Below, in pieces: positions 18,812 through 28,593 of a DNA stretch of 64,000 nucleotides. The notes beneath the pieces are model-generated. The model saw only the letters and a list, made by a program, of their open reading frames with translations, was not told the origin of the DNA and made no database searches. Made by a program: the position numbers and the translations under genes. Each line of letters starts with the position of its first letter. Within the stretch, counting starts at the first letter, position 1. Source of the stretch: Bacteroides sp. OF04-15BH (lineage in GTDB: Bacteria; Bacteroidota; Bacteroidia; Bacteroidales; Bacteroidaceae); the NCBI RefSeq assembly GCF_003477995.1, contig NZ_QUEM01000011.1:39578-103577 (forward strand). Direction: 5' to 3'.

Positions 18812-19560
18812 TGTTTCGCATGGTTTGTTTGTGGGTGTCATCCTAAAATGACAGATTGCTCCTGATTTCTGGATTTCTTCTTTCTTGGGTAAGAAAATTT
18901 CGGGCTATGCCTTTTCTTGTCATTTTTCAGAAAGAGTATTCTGGAAAGAATTCTGCATAAATATTTATTCAGCCCTCCGATTTATGCAGCTTTAAGTCAA
19001 TATTTATACAGAAAACAGCCCCTTAAAATGAAAATTCGGTGTGTTTCTCGTTTGAAACTCTCAGGGTCACTCAGAAGAATCACCCTGATGATTGCAGAAA
19101 ATCATTGGGAAGGCTGAGAAAAATTATCGAAGTGTTCTTTTTAACTTGCCTCATTGCTACTTTTTTCAGCTCTTTTCCGGAGAAAGATAAGTATAGAAAC
19201 AAGGGCTAATTTCTTCTCCTTCAAGTGTTTCTTAGAAAAACAGCTTGCTGAGAATCTTTATTTTGAAATCTTTCCTGGAGCAGGGCGTATATTTTAGAGT
19301 CTCAGAACTCTGTTTTGACAAACTGTCATTTTGCTTTTCGGTCTTTCCTGATGCCCGGTTTCTGAAGAGGATATGTCGGTGCTGAGCTAGACCTTTTATC
19401 TGTTTGCTTCATATTTGCAGGCATGTTTTTTCTCTTTCATTGCTTTGCCTCTGATATGTTTCTGCTTTTGCTGTGTTTTCGGTTTCTGTATGAAATTAGT
19501 TTGAGGTGTCTTGATGGAAGCATTCAGCTCCCAGGTCCGGGCATTTTAGGAAATCCTATT
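18812..19560. other. Gene-free AT-rich interval with degenerate repeat and one hairpin
   Basis: About 750 bases between convergent genes with no supported reading frame. It contains a perfect hairpin CTGCATAAAT/ATTTATGCAG at 18953-18989 (17-base loop), a short palindrome TGTCAT...ATGACA near 18836, and a decayed 22-bp-period repeat at 19059-19134. I see no recognisable gene remnant; the strand is pyrimidine-rich over 19380-19480. Confidence 0.6.
19081..19134. repeat. 22-bp-period intergenic repeat, copy E (degenerate)
   Basis: CACCCTGATG (19081), CATTGGGAAG (19103) and TATCGAAGTG (19125) keep the exact 22-bp spacing but have point changes; a fourth weaker unit may lie at 19059 (TCTCAGGGTC). 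Linkers keep the CAGAAAAT/GAGAAAAAT pattern. Confidence 0.65.
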
Positions 19561-19578
19561 TAAGAAGACATAAAAAAA

Positions 19579-19608
19579 ACTGCATCGTAACGCACGATGC
19601 AGTTTTTT
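19579..19608. terminator. Terminator of the GH109 gene (bidirectional)
   Basis: Perfect ACTGCATCGT / ACGATGCAGT stem (19579-19588, 19594-19603) with A and T runs on the two sides. Confidence 0.88.
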
Positions 19609-19628
19609 CTATTTATATGGTCAGATGA

Positions 19629-21134
19629 TTAATACCAAGTGTTCTCAGTCTTATACATCTTGAAACCGTCGATCTTGTTCCAGTATCCACGAGTGAAGTC
19701 AGGAATTTCAACTGGAGCACATCCGTTAGACATTGACAGGTAACCCAACTCTGCCAAGCAGCACCACTCAGCCAAGTCATATACGTCCATATCCATTGGC
19801 AGACCGTTCTGCAAGCAGTAAACCATACGGTAGTCCATGATGAAGTCCATACCGCCGTGACCACCTACGTTCTTAGCCTTTTCGCCGACCTCAGTGATCA
19901 ATGGGTGCTGGTACTGCTTAACCAATGCCTGCTGAGCCTCTGCTGGCAAGAAGCCGTGAGCTGACAGGTTCTCGTGGTTAGGCACACCGTCCAATTTAAC
20001 TTCCTTACCCTGCAATGCATAACCCTCTACCGGATACTTGTTGGCAAAACCCTTAGTACCAGTCAGCTGATACTTACGGTTGTATGGCTGAGGAGTCATT
20101 ACGTTGTGCTGGATTTCAATAACCTTACCCTTCTCTGTACGCAGCAAAGTAGTAGTGTGGTCACCGTTCTGGAAGTCGTTGCACTCCTTACCGGTAGCTT
20201 TCTCTACCAATCCCTTACCGATAACAGACTTGGTATCCATAGCAACCAAAGTAGTCAGACGGTCACCACGGTGAATATCCATAGCCTGTGCTACAGGGCC
20301 AAGGCCGTGAGTAGCGTATACGTCACCTTTGTGCAGTTTGTTGTATTCCAAACGCCATCCCAGCTTGTCGTTTGCATCCTTCTTCCAGTAGTAAGCCCAG
20401 AAGTCGCTCAAATCGTGAATGTAAGCACCTTCACCGCGGATTACCTCACCGAACAAGCCTTTCTTAGCCATGTTCAAAGTGTTCAATTCGAAGAAGTCAT
20501 AGCAGCAGTTCTCCAACTGGATACAGTGCTTGCGAGTCTTCTCTGACATGTTGATCAAGTCCCAGCAATCTTTCAAGCTCATTGCAGAAGGAACCTCGAT
20601 AGCTGCATGCTTGCCGTGCTCCATAGCATAGAGAGCTACAGGTACGTGGTGGTTCCAGTCTGTTGCAATGTAAACCAAGTCAATATCGTTGCGCTCGCAC
20701 AACTGCTTGTAACCTTCCGGACCGCTGTAGATATCAGCTGCTGGCAGACCAGCCTTCTTAACGATATTTTCGTTTACACCTTTAGCACGTGCTTCTTCGT
20801 GGTCGCAAAGTGCTACGATCTGTACATTCAGACCAACATCTTTCATGTGAGTGAAACGCTCTACGGCACCTGGTCCGCGCATACCCAAACCAACGAATCC
20901 AACACGTACGGTCTTCAAAGCTGGAGTCTTCAGTTCCAGAACATTTTCCTGACCCTTTTCGCGTTTTGGAACGACTGTACGGATAACACCGTCTTTTCCG
21001 CGTTTCCATTTAGTAGTAAAGTGGTAATTCAAGGCAGGTTCATTGCCTTCATTGGCAGCAGAAGTGCTCTGTACTGGACACCAGGTAAGCATCATAGCAA
21101 AAGCACTAGCCAATAAATAATGTACTTTTTTCAT
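19629..21134 (-). CDS. GH109-type Gfo/Idh/MocA family protein (alpha-N-acetylgalactosaminidase-like)
   Basis: 501 residues with a signal peptide (cut after about residue 26, STSAA). The NAD-binding Rossmann motif is VGFVGLGMRGPGAVERF (78-94), followed by ALCDHEEARA and the AIEVPSAMS block where oxidoreductases have EKP. The sequence fits glycoside hydrolase family 109, which cleaves alpha-linked N-acetylgalactosamine through an NAD-dependent oxidation-elimination route. Several Bacteroides paralogs exist, and some have unclear substrates. Monocistronic, with a well-formed promoter and terminator. Export plus the cofactor-binding fold is normal for the family. Confidence 0.85.
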   Translation of the reverse strand: MKKVHYLLASAFAMMLTWCPVQSTSAANEGNEPALNYHFTTKWKRGKDGVIRTVVPKREKGQENVLELKTPALKTVRVGFVGLGMRGPGAVERFTHMKDVGLNVQIVALCDHEEARAKGVNENIVKKAGLPAADIYSGPEGYKQLCERNDIDLVYIATDWNHHVPVALYAMEHGKHAAIEVPSAMSLKDCWDLINMSEKTRKHCIQLENCCYDFFELNTLNMAKKGLFGEVIRGEGAYIHDLSDFWAYYWKKDANDKLGWRLEYNKLHKGDVYATHGLGPVAQAMDIHRGDRLTTLVAMDTKSVIGKGLVEKATGKECNDFQNGDHTTTLLRTEKGKVIEIQHNVMTPQPYNRKYQLTGTKGFANKYPVEGYALQGKEVKLDGVPNHENLSAHGFLPAEAQQALVKQYQHPLITEVGEKAKNVGGHGGMDFIMDYRMVYCLQNGLPMDMDVYDLAEWCCLAELGYLSMSNGCAPVEIPDFTRGYWNKIDGFKMYKTENTWY

Positions 21135-21177
21135 GTGAATTTTGTTTAATTAGGGTGTTATTAAATTCTTCGAGCGA

Positions 21178-21209
21178 CAAAGATAGTTTAATGTTTTATT
21201 TTTTCCAAA
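21178..21209 (-). promoter_or_regulatory. Promoter of the GH109 gene
   Basis: On the minus strand TTTG (21209-21206), a 20-bp spacer, TATCTTTG (21185-21178). Confidence 0.8.
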
Positions 21210-21272
21210 GATTGTGATTTTTAATACGTAAAAAGTTTGTTTTTTTTAATGCATTTAAAAAAATGCACCTTA

Positions 21273-22541
21273 TTATTTTTTACCGAACAACGGATCAATT
21301 TTCAAAAGTGAGGATACCCAAATGGTTAACGGGCAGCAGGCCATGACAAAAAGGAAGAAATAGAAATATCCGATCTGTTCCTGTATCCAACCGGCAAACA
21401 TCCCCGGAATCATCATGGACAGAGCCATGAAAGCGGTGCAGATGGCATAGTGGGCTGCCTGGTATCTGCCGCGACTGTAATAAATCAGATAGAGCATGTA
21501 GGCCGAGAAGCCGAATCCGTAGCCGAACTGTTCCAAAAAGATGCAGCTGCTGATGAGCAACAGCGAGTCGGGATGATAATAGCTCATATATACATAAACG
21601 AGATTGGGCACGGTGATGCTCCAGGTCATGGGCCAGAGCCACCGGCGCAGTCCGCCGCGTGCGATGGCAATGCCGCCGATGATGCCGCCGAGTGTCAGTC
21701 CGAGCACGCCGATGGTGCCTTGTGCCAGACCGACTTCCTGAGTTGTCAATCCCAGTCCGCCCTGACTGACGGGGTCTATCAGAAACATGTTGGCCACCTT
21801 GATCAGCAGGGCCTCCGGAAAGCGGAAAAGCAACATGAAAAGCACTCCGGCCAGAAACTGCGGCTTGCGGAAGAAACTGACAAAGGCGTTCATGAAGTTT
21901 TTCAGGAAGTCGCGCGACCGTGCCGAAGCTTGCGGAGGAACGCTTTCGTTTCGTGGCAGCATTACTTTGTGATAGGCTGCCATAAGAATCAGGAGAGCGG
22001 CCAGAATGTAGAACATCAGACTCCAGGACCGGGCTATGTTTTCGGTATAGACTTCCAGAGTGCCGGCCAGCATGATGAGCAAGCCTTGTCCGGCAATAGT
22101 ACCGACGCGGTAGAATGTGCTGCGGATGCCGACATAGAGCGCCTGCTCATGCTCCTTGAGAACGCTCATATAAAAGCTGTCGGCGGCAATGTCGTGGGTG
22201 GCACTGCTGAAGGCCACCAGCCAGAAGAAGGCGAGGGTGCTCTGCACGAAATGTGTTGTGGGGATGCAGAAGGCCACTCCGGCCAGTCCTGCTCCCAACA
22301 GAATCTGGGTGATGATGATCCACCACCGCTTGTTGCGGAGCAGATCGATCACCGGACTCCAGAAAGGCTTGATGACCCACGGCAGATAGAGCCAGCTGGT
22401 GTAGAGGGCGATTTCTGCATTCGACAGGTTCAGCCTTTTATACATGACGACCGAGATACTCATCACCGTGACATAAGGAAGTGCCTCGGTGATGTAGAGG
22501 GTCGGAATCCATTTCCAGGGATTATTGTTTTGGTTTTTCAT
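21273..22541 (-). CDS. AmpG-like MFS permease
   Basis: 422 residues with about 12 hydrophobic segments. The N-terminal WIPTLYITEALPYVTVMSISVVMYKRLNLSNAEIALYTSWLYLPWVIKPFWSPVID block is characteristic of the AmpG branch, which imports anhydro-muropeptides. It is the last gene of a three-gene minus-strand operon: 12 bases separate it from the DUF4922-SpoIID gene. The neighbour's SpoIID domain acts on peptidoglycan in other bacteria, so a role in cell-wall fragment uptake is a consistent inference. Substrate not proven; other AmpG-like proteins move different solutes. Confidence 0.82.
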   Translation of the reverse strand: MKNQNNNPWKWIPTLYITEALPYVTVMSISVVMYKRLNLSNAEIALYTSWLYLPWVIKPFWSPVIDLLRNKRWWIIITQILLGAGLAGVAFCIPTTHFVQSTLAFFWLVAFSSATHDIAADSFYMSVLKEHEQALYVGIRSTFYRVGTIAGQGLLIMLAGTLEVYTENIARSWSLMFYILAALLILMAAYHKVMLPRNESVPPQASARSRDFLKNFMNAFVSFFRKPQFLAGVLFMLLFRFPEALLIKVANMFLIDPVSQGGLGLTTQEVGLAQGTIGVLGLTLGGIIGGIAIARGGLRRWLWPMTWSITVPNLVYVYMSYYHPDSLLLISSCIFLEQFGYGFGFSAYMLYLIYYSRGRYQAAHYAICTAFMALSMMIPGMFAGWIQEQIGYFYFFLFVMACCPLTIWVSSLLKIDPLFGKK

Positions 22542-22553
22542 GAATATTCTTGT

Positions 22554-24881
22554 TTAGTAGAGTTTTTTGATTTGGGTATGCGGGTAGTAGTGTTTCAGGA
22601 TTTGCCGGTAGTCGTATCCTTTCTTGCCCATCACAGCGGCCCCGATCTGGCACATGCCCACACCGTGTCCCCAGCCGGCGCCGTGCAGGATGAATTCCTT
22701 CGGTGCACCGTCGGCTTCCGGACCTTTCTCGATCATGAAGGCGGCACTGTATAAATGGGTCTTGGCAAACAGACGGCGTATCTCGAGTTCCTTGCCGATG
22801 ATTTTCGAGTATTTTGTTCCGACAATCCGGATGCGTGAAAGACGGCCGCCCGGTCCCCGTTCTATGGGAACGATATCGGTTACCTGTCCGAAATCGATGC
22901 CTGTGGCTTCCTGCAGCCGTTCCAGAAGCAGCTCCTGAGGGCAGACTGCCGTCCAGCGGAAGAAGTCCGTAGTGCTTTGGTCGTAATGGTTCAGAATCTG
23001 TCCGAGCAGTTCCCGGTCGTTGGTGTTGCAGAAACATTCCGGGCTTTGGGATATCCATGCGGCGGCATCCGCTTCCCGACTCAGGTCGGCAGCCTGTGAC
23101 GGGACGGTGTCTCCGTGTGCCACGAGATAAGGCACCTGATGGTCGTCCCAGCAGTAGCGGTATTCTTCCGTGGCTCCTCCGCAGCATTTCGAGAATCGTG
23201 CGTCGCAGATTTCGTGATTGAAGAGCAGCACCTCGCCCCGTGTTTCCAGTACGGCATTCCGGCTGCGCTCGGAAGTGATGCGGCTGATGCCCTGATAGCG
23301 CTGGCAGTGATCGTCGGCACACACGTCGAACAGTTTGTGCTCGCTCTGCTCATACCAGCGGATGATTTCTTCTTCATTGCTGAAACCACACACACCGGTG
23401 GCCGATGTCTTTTGCTTTTTCTGGAGAATCTGTGACAGAACCCAGCTGCGGCTGATGATGGCCGACGCTTTGAGGAATTCATACGGACTCTCGGAATTCA
23501 TTTCACTGCAGATGACACTGCTCAGATAGGTCTCGGCTTTCACCCGGTTGATCAGCACCACCAGTCCTTCGTGTGCTTTCAGCATGATGCCGCCCTGAAA
23601 GGTCTGTGCTTCTTTCTGCTGCCAGTGGAAGTTGATTCCTATGGTCACTGCCGGCAGGGTGAAGTTTCCTTCTCCTTCGGGCGTCAGGTAGAGCCGGGGG
23701 TACGACTGTCCGTTCCACAGCAGTTCTCCGTTCCGGCAGCTCACGGTCTGTTCGCCCGTTACACGCTGTCCGTTGCATTGATAAGGTTCGTTCAATACGA
23801 AGGTCACCTCTTCCTGACTGAGGATACCCACCTGAATCTCAGGTTCCGATTGGGGCAGGGCCGGAGCTTTGCCGGTGATATATTCTGTGATCAGGTCGCT
23901 TTGTTCGCGGCTGATTCCCACCTCACTCAGGATTTCCGAGGCCTTTTCCGGAGTGAGCCGGTCATAGTCCTGCTCGCTGATGGCTATCAGCAGGCCGCCC
24001 ATGTCGATGGCTCCCGGGCTGACCGACATTTGCTGGTCGTCCTCCCGGTAGTACACCTCCGGACGGTGCTTGCTGCGCGGGAATATCAGGATAATCTGTT
24101 CACCGCCTTCCTTTTGCCAGCCCAGCAGATTCATCATCGGCTCCTGGTCCAGCAGTTCTTCGGTCTGGGGCAGGGTGTCGGAAAACTTTTCGAGTGCCTG
24201 ATATACGACGCGAAAGAGCGGACTGGCATCAATGTCCTTATGGATGCGCAGCACGAACACCGGAGTAGGGTAGTTCAGCAGCAGGAAAATACCGTAATGA
24301 GGCGTCGGGGCATGAGGCCCTCTTGCTGTAGTCTTGGGATAAAGATACTCCAGATAAGGTTCATAGTCCGTTTCCCAGCGCGCTTCTATCGGCACACATC
24401 CCTTGCTGCCGGCCTGAAAGTGCATGTGGTCGGGTGCGGAGGCACCGCAACTCGGGCCGTTATAGAACACGATATACGGAGACAGCCGGTTCAATAACAT
24501 CTGGTACGAAGAGAAGGCCGGCAGGATTTCCTGCGGACGGTGTGTCTCGGCCACGATGGTGAAATGTATCGGCAGAATGGGAAAGGGATTGACCAGCAGT
24601 TGGTATCCCTTGCAGATGTTCTGATACATTTGTTCTTTGGGCCGGTTGTCGTCGCAGAGGAAGCACGAGCGGCGCTTGATGGACTGTTTGTCGGTTTTTG
24701 CCTTTGCCGACTGGACGCGTGCCGGGTTGAACTGCGCTTTCAGGCAGAAGTATTCATAGGGCAACTCCTTGCTGCGGCACGTTTCTTCCAGATTCCGGAA
24801 GCGTTCTGCCGCTTCGGGCCATCCGGCCAGCTGCTGCTGGAAAAAATCCGTGCAGGATATGTTTGGATAGTTGGAATTCAT
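22554..24881 (-). CDS. DUF4922 (HIT/GalT-like) - SpoIID/LytB fusion protein
   Basis: 775 residues. The N-terminal part (about 1-310) matches DUF4922: a CFLC pair (73-76), [13 protein letters not shown] and the histidine-triad-like [10 protein letters not shown] (150-158), as in GalT/Ap4A phosphorylase enzymes. A linker of about 310-400 follows, then a SpoIID domain with the region holding the catalytic glutamate ([18 protein letters not shown]460), a Cys/His cluster near DDHCQRYQG and SKCCGG, and the [13 protein letters not shown] signature near the C-terminus. SpoIID enzymes are peptidoglycan lytic transglycosylases, normally extracytoplasmic, yet no signal peptide is seen here. Overlaps the upstream glycosyltransferase by 4 bases. 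Confidence 0.85.
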   Translation of the reverse strand: MNSNYPNISCTDFFQQQLAGWPEAAERFRNLEETCRSKELPYEYFCLKAQFNPARVQSAKAKTDKQSIKRRSCFLCDDNRPKEQMYQNICKGYQLLVNPFPILPIHFTIVAETHRPQEILPAFSSYQMLLNRLSPYIVFYNGPSCGASAPDHMHFQAGSKGCVPIEARWETDYEPYLEYLYPKTTARGPHAPTPHYGIFLLLNYPTPVFVLRIHKDIDASPLFRVVYQALEKFSDTLPQTEELLDQEPMMNLLGWQKEGGEQIILIFPRSKHRPEVYYREDDQQMSVSPGAIDMGGLLIAISEQDYDRLTPEKASEILSEVGISREQSDLITEYITGKAPALPQSEPEIQVGILSQEEVTFVLNEPYQCNGQRVTGEQTVSCRNGELLWNGQSYPRLYLTPEGEGNFTLPAVTIGINFHWQQKEAQTFQGGIMLKAHEGLVVLINRVKAETYLSSVICSEMNSESPYEFLKASAIISRSWVLSQILQKKQKTSATGVCGFSNEEEIIRWYEQSEHKLFDVCADDHCQRYQGISRITSERSRNAVLETRGEVLLFNHEICDARFSKCCGGATEEYRYCWDDHQVPYLVAHGDTVPSQAADLSREADAAAWISQSPECFCNTNDRELLGQILNHYDQSTTDFFRWTAVCPQELLLERLQEATGIDFGQVTDIVPIERGPGGRLSRIRIVGTKYSKIIGKELEIRRLFAKTHLYSAAFMIEKGPEADGAPKEFILHGAGWGHGVGMCQIGAAVMGKKGYDYRQILKHYYPHTQIKKLY

Positions 24882-26347
24882 CGTTGGTTTTCTCTTTGGC
24901 GCGCCTTGATTTCCAGGGTGCGCAGCTTGTCTTTATAATGATTGTTCTTGTTTGTCTGTGTGATGTTCAGGGCGGCATCCGAGTTTCCTTCCCAGCGGCG
25001 GCACAGATAGAGTTCCGTGTAGATGCGGGCTATGTGATAATGCCGTGAGAACATCAGTCCCAGAGCATAGTCTTCGCCATAGCTGGTGTTCGGGATCTGG
25101 AGCTCGCGTAATAACGGAGTGAAGAACGCTCTCGGTGCGCCCAGACCGTTGATGCGCAAGGCATTGTTGTGACCGTTCTCTGCTGTCCATTCCTTGTGGT
25201 CGATGAGGCCGGGAGGCAGTGTGTTGAGCTGGAAGTCGGTCATGCGGTAAGAGCCGATGACCATGGCGGCCTGCTCTTTCCGGAAGGTATTGACGATGGT
25301 TTGCAGAGTATCGGGTCTGCTATACAGGTCGTCGGAGTCCAGCTGCACGGCAAAGCGTCCGCACTGCGGATGGTTCACGGCCAGACACCAACAGCCTCCG
25401 ATGCCCAGATGTCCTTCCTCGGGAATGAGGTGAATCACACGTTTTTGTGCTGCCAGCGACCGGATAATCTCCGTAGTCCCGTCGGTGGAGTGATTGTCCA
25501 CGACGATCACGTTGTAGTCAAAATCCGTCTGTTGTGCCAGAGCGCTTTCGATGGCATCGCGGATGGTGCGTGCCCGGTTGCGTACGGGAATGATGACTGA
25601 GGCCTCCACCGGAAAGTCACCCTCGTGACAGATGCCGCGGATGCTTTCGGGCGCGATGTAGGCCTGTATCTTTTTCAGATGTTCCGTGCAGGCCTGTTCC
25701 ATTTCGATTTGTGCCTGGCGGTTCTTCGGGTCCACATAGTCAAAGTTCTTCTCTCCGCTGAGGCGCAGGTCGTCTTCCTGCTCCGTGTAGAGGAACTCAT
25801 CCAGATGCACGATGCTTCCGTGCCGGCTCAGGAACAGGCGCAAGTCATACAGTCCGGCAAAGGCATAGTCCGTTTCCGGTGCCTCGTCCAGATATTTCCG
25901 GAGCAGTTCGGTGCGGATGAGCAGCAGGGAGCCCATCTGGAAATCATCGCGCACGCTGCCCTCCTGATAGTCGTTGACCGGGTGCGCCTGAAGCTCTCCA
26001 TTCTTGATTTCATAAAAATCGGAATAGAGCAGGGCGGCCTGGGAATCGTCTGCCACGCGCACCATGCGCTCCAGAGCGTAAGGCTCGGGCGTTACGGGGG
26101 TTGTCTTGGTATAGAGCAGACAATATTCGGCGTGGCTTTCGCGGGCTATCTGGAGCATGCAGTCGGACGAGAACAGTCCTTTGGATGCATTCAGGAGTCG
26201 GGTATCGGGAATTTCAGCGACATCGCTTCCGGGCAGGCAGAGCAGGCTGGTCTGGCGAACAAGAGGCAGGCAGTTCCAGGCGTGGAGAAGCGGTTTTGCC
26301 TGTTCCGGGGACAGATAAGGAACAAAGCAGTCAACTAGGTGTTTCAT
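24878..26347 (-). CDS. Two-domain family 2 glycosyltransferase
   Basis: 489 residues. The C-terminal half is a clear GT2 domain: [41 protein letters not shown] and the DxD-type [13 protein letters not shown]. The N-terminal half looks like a second, diverged GT-A fold ([64 protein letters not shown]) without an evident DxD. ATG at 26347 is chosen; the longer frame would run over the TATATTTG box (minus strand, 26391-26384). First gene of the operon with the SpoIID fusion and the AmpG-like permease. Donor and acceptor unknown. Confidence 0.82.
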   Translation of the reverse strand: MKHLVDCFVPYLSPEQAKPLLHAWNCLPLVRQTSLLCLPGSDVAEIPDTRLLNASKGLFSSDCMLQIARESHAEYCLLYTKTTPVTPEPYALERMVRVADDSQAALLYSDFYEIKNGELQAHPVNDYQEGSVRDDFQMGSLLLIRTELLRKYLDEAPETDYAFAGLYDLRLFLSRHGSIVHLDEFLYTEQEDDLRLSGEKNFDYVDPKNRQAQIEMEQACTEHLKKIQAYIAPESIRGICHEGDFPVEASVIIPVRNRARTIRDAIESALAQQTDFDYNVIVVDNHSTDGTTEIIRSLAAQKRVIHLIPEEGHLGIGGCWCLAVNHPQCGRFAVQLDSDDLYSRPDTLQTIVNTFRKEQAAMVIGSYRMTDFQLNTLPPGLIDHKEWTAENGHNNALRINGLGAPRAFFTPLLRELQIPNTSYGEDYALGLMFSRHYHIARIYTELYLCRRWEGNSDAALNITQTNKNNHYKDKLRTLEIKARQRENQR

Positions 26348-26434
26348 GTGTAAATGATTTTTTATTTGATATGATAATAAATGCAAATATAATAATAAGC
26401 CACGGATTGCTATGAAAGTTTTCTGTTTTTTCCG

Positions 26435-26442
26435 TAACTTTG
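26435..26442 (+). promoter_or_regulatory. -7 box (TAACTTTG) for the rlmN operon
   Basis: TAACTTTG 25 bases before the rlmN ATG. A TATG at 26411-26414 sits at the right distance for a weak -33 box. The minus-strand box for the divergent glycosyltransferase operon is CAAATATA at 26384-26391. Confidence 0.6.
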
Positions 26443-26466
26443 CCTACGAACGAGAATTATTTTGAT

Positions 26467-27513
26467 ATGAACGAATCGAAACAACCCTTGTTGGGAATGA
26501 ATATGGAGCAACTCAAGAATGTAGTTGCCGAACTGGGCATGCCGGCTTTTACGGCCAAGCAGATTGCCGAGTGGATTTATGCCAAGAAAGTGCGGTCCAT
26601 TGATGAGATGACTTCCATATCTTTGAAAAACAGAGAAAAACTGAAGGAAAAGTATCAGATAGGATGTTCCGAACCGGTGTCGTGCCAACGGTCGGTCGAC
26701 GGTACGGTGAAGTACTTGTATACCACCCTGGCCGGCGGATTCATCGAAACCGTTTACATACCCGATGGGGAGCGGGCCACGCTGTGTGTGTCTTCGCAGG
26801 TGGGCTGCAAGATGAACTGCCGCTTCTGCATGACCGGCAAGCAGGGCTTTTCGGGCAATCTGTCGGTGACCGACATCCTGAACCAGCTTTACTCCCTGCC
26901 CGAAAAGGATAATCTGACCAACGTGGTCTTCATGGGACAGGGCGAGCCGTTTGACAATCTGGACGAGGTGCTCAAGGCCACCCATCTGCTGACCGCTCCA
27001 TACGGATACGGCTGGAGCCCGAAGCGCATCACCGTGTCTTCGGTCGGTCTGAAGAAAGGACTGAAGCGTTTTCTGGACGAAAGCGACTGTCATCTGGCCA
27101 TCAGTCTGCACAATCCTTTCCCCCAGCAGAGAGCACAGATCATGCCTGCCGAGAAGGCTTTCTCCATCCGCGAGATTGCCGATTTGCTGCGACAGTATGA
27201 CTTTACCCACCAGCGTCGTCTTTCGTTTGAGTACATCGTGTTCCGCGGTGTCAATGACTCGATGGAGCACGCCCGCGAGCTGATCAGTCTGTTGCGGGGG
27301 CTGGAGTGCCGCATCAACCTGATCCGTTTCCACAAGATACCCGGAGTGGACGAACTGGACGGAGCTCCCGAGGAGGTGATGGTGCGCTTCCGCGACTATC
27401 TCACCAAGCACGGCGTGTTTACTACCATCCGTGCTTCCCGCGGAGAGGACATCTTTGCGGCCTGTGGTCTGCTGAGTACCGCCAAACAACAGGAACTGGA
27501 AAACAAACACTAA
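26467..27513 (+). CDS. rlmN: 23S rRNA (A2503-C2) / tRNA (A37) methyltransferase RlmN
   Basis: 348-residue radical SAM enzyme. The cluster-binding CxxxCxxC is in VGCKMNCRFCMTGKQGF, preceded by ATLCVSSQ; the VVFMGQGEPFDN block, ITVSSVGL and the C-terminal TIRASRGEDIFAACGLL with the acceptor cysteine are present. It methylates A2503 of 23S rRNA through a Cys-methyl intermediate. The ATG at 26467 starts MNESKQPLLGMNMEQL; the longer frame begins inside the promoter box. The next gene starts directly after its stop. Confidence 0.96.
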   Translation: MNESKQPLLGMNMEQLKNVVAELGMPAFTAKQIAEWIYAKKVRSIDEMTSISLKNREKLKEKYQIGCSEPVSCQRSVDGTVKYLYTTLAGGFIETVYIPDGERATLCVSSQVGCKMNCRFCMTGKQGFSGNLSVTDILNQLYSLPEKDNLTNVVFMGQGEPFDNLDEVLKATHLLTAPYGYGWSPKRITVSSVGLKKGLKRFLDESDCHLAISLHNPFPQQRAQIMPAEKAFSIREIADLLRQYDFTHQRRLSFEYIVFRGVNDSMEHARELISLLRGLECRINLIRFHKIPGVDELDGAPEEVMVRFRDYLTKHGVFTTIRASRGEDIFAACGLLSTAKQQELENKH

Positions 27514-28572
27514 ATGATAAAACCCATGAAAAAAATAAAGTATCTCATTCTGGGAGCATGCTTCCTGCCTTTCTTCACCTCGTGTGAGAGCAGTCTGACC
27601 AAGCCTACGGCCAGCGGACGACCTTATGAAATGCTGGTTGTGGTGGGCGACTCCCTGTGGCAGCGCCCTGCCGGAAGAGCCCTTTTCGATGTGTTGGATA
27701 CGGACATCCCCGGATTGCCCCAGCCCGAGCGCTCTTTCCGCATTTCGCAGACAGACCCGGCACGCTTCAATCAGATTCTGAACATCTTCCGGAATATCAT
27801 TCTGGTAGACATCAACAAAAAGGAATATACGCAGACCAAGATGCGTTATGTGCGCGACGAATATGCGCGCTCGCAGATCATTCTGCACATACAGAGTCCC
27901 ACCGAGGAGGAATTCCGCCAGTTCGTGTCGGAGCACTCCCAGCAGATTATCGACTTCTTTGTACGCGTGGAGATGAACCGTCTGATCAAACAGCTCAAGG
28001 ACAAGCATTCGGTTATGGTTTCCGAGATGGCCAAAAATATGTTTGACTGCGAACTGCTCGCTCCCGACGAGATTCAGAGCTATAAGAAAGGAAAGGATTT
28101 CTTCTGGACTTCTTCCAACTCGGCCACAGCGATGGTGAATATCTGCATGTATTCCTATCCGTATGAAGGACCGCAGACCTTCAACAAGGAGTATGTGTTG
28201 CACAAGCGCGACTCGGTGATGCAAAAGAACATTCCGGGCTCGCAGCCCAATATGTATATGGCCACCGATACCATGGCCACCTTCTGCCGCCCGATTTCCG
28301 TAAAGGGAAGCTATGCCTATGAGACCCGTGGTCTGTGGTATATGGAGAACGACGGTATGGGCGGTCCGTTTGTGAGTCATTCACGCGTGGATACCGTGAA
28401 CAACAAGGTGATTGTTGTGGAAGGCTTTGTATTTGCTCCCGAAAAGATGAAGCGCGGACTGATCCGTCGTGTGGAAGGAGCCTTATATACGCTGAATTTG
28501 CCTAAGGAAAAGGTGCAGGAACTGGAACTGGGTATCCCCGAGATTGAGATTTCTGCCAAAAAGCAAGACTAA
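27514..28572 (+). CDS. DUF4837 family lipoprotein
   Basis: 352 residues. A lipoprotein signal is visible (KYLILGACFLPFFTSC, lipobox FTSC); the ATG at 27526 may be the true start instead of 27514. The mature protein fits the Bacteroidota DUF4837 family: GRPYEMLVVVGDSLWQRPAGRALFDVLDTDIPGLPQPE, then two similar halves with WTSSNSATAMVNICMYSYPYEG and GLWYMENDGMGGPFVSHSRVD. Function unknown. The run rlmN-DUF4837-pdxA-flippase is close-packed and likely one transcript. Confidence 0.8.
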   Translation: MIKPMKKIKYLILGACFLPFFTSCESSLTKPTASGRPYEMLVVVGDSLWQRPAGRALFDVLDTDIPGLPQPERSFRISQTDPARFNQILNIFRNIILVDINKKEYTQTKMRYVRDEYARSQIILHIQSPTEEEFRQFVSEHSQQIIDFFVRVEMNRLIKQLKDKHSVMVSEMAKNMFDCELLAPDEIQSYKKGKDFFWTSSNSATAMVNICMYSYPYEGPQTFNKEYVLHKRDSVMQKNIPGSQPNMYMATDTMATFCRPISVKGSYAYETRGLWYMENDGMGGPFVSHSRVDTVNNKVIVVEGFVFAPEKMKRGLIRRVEGALYTLNLPKEKVQELELGIPEIEISAKKQD

Positions 28573-28593
28573 CATTTAGAACATTTATTGATT

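Noticed and set aside
26410-28380. 656-codon minus-strand frame across rlmN and the DUF4837 gene
   Set aside because: Crosses two clear genes and their junction; no recognisable protein features.
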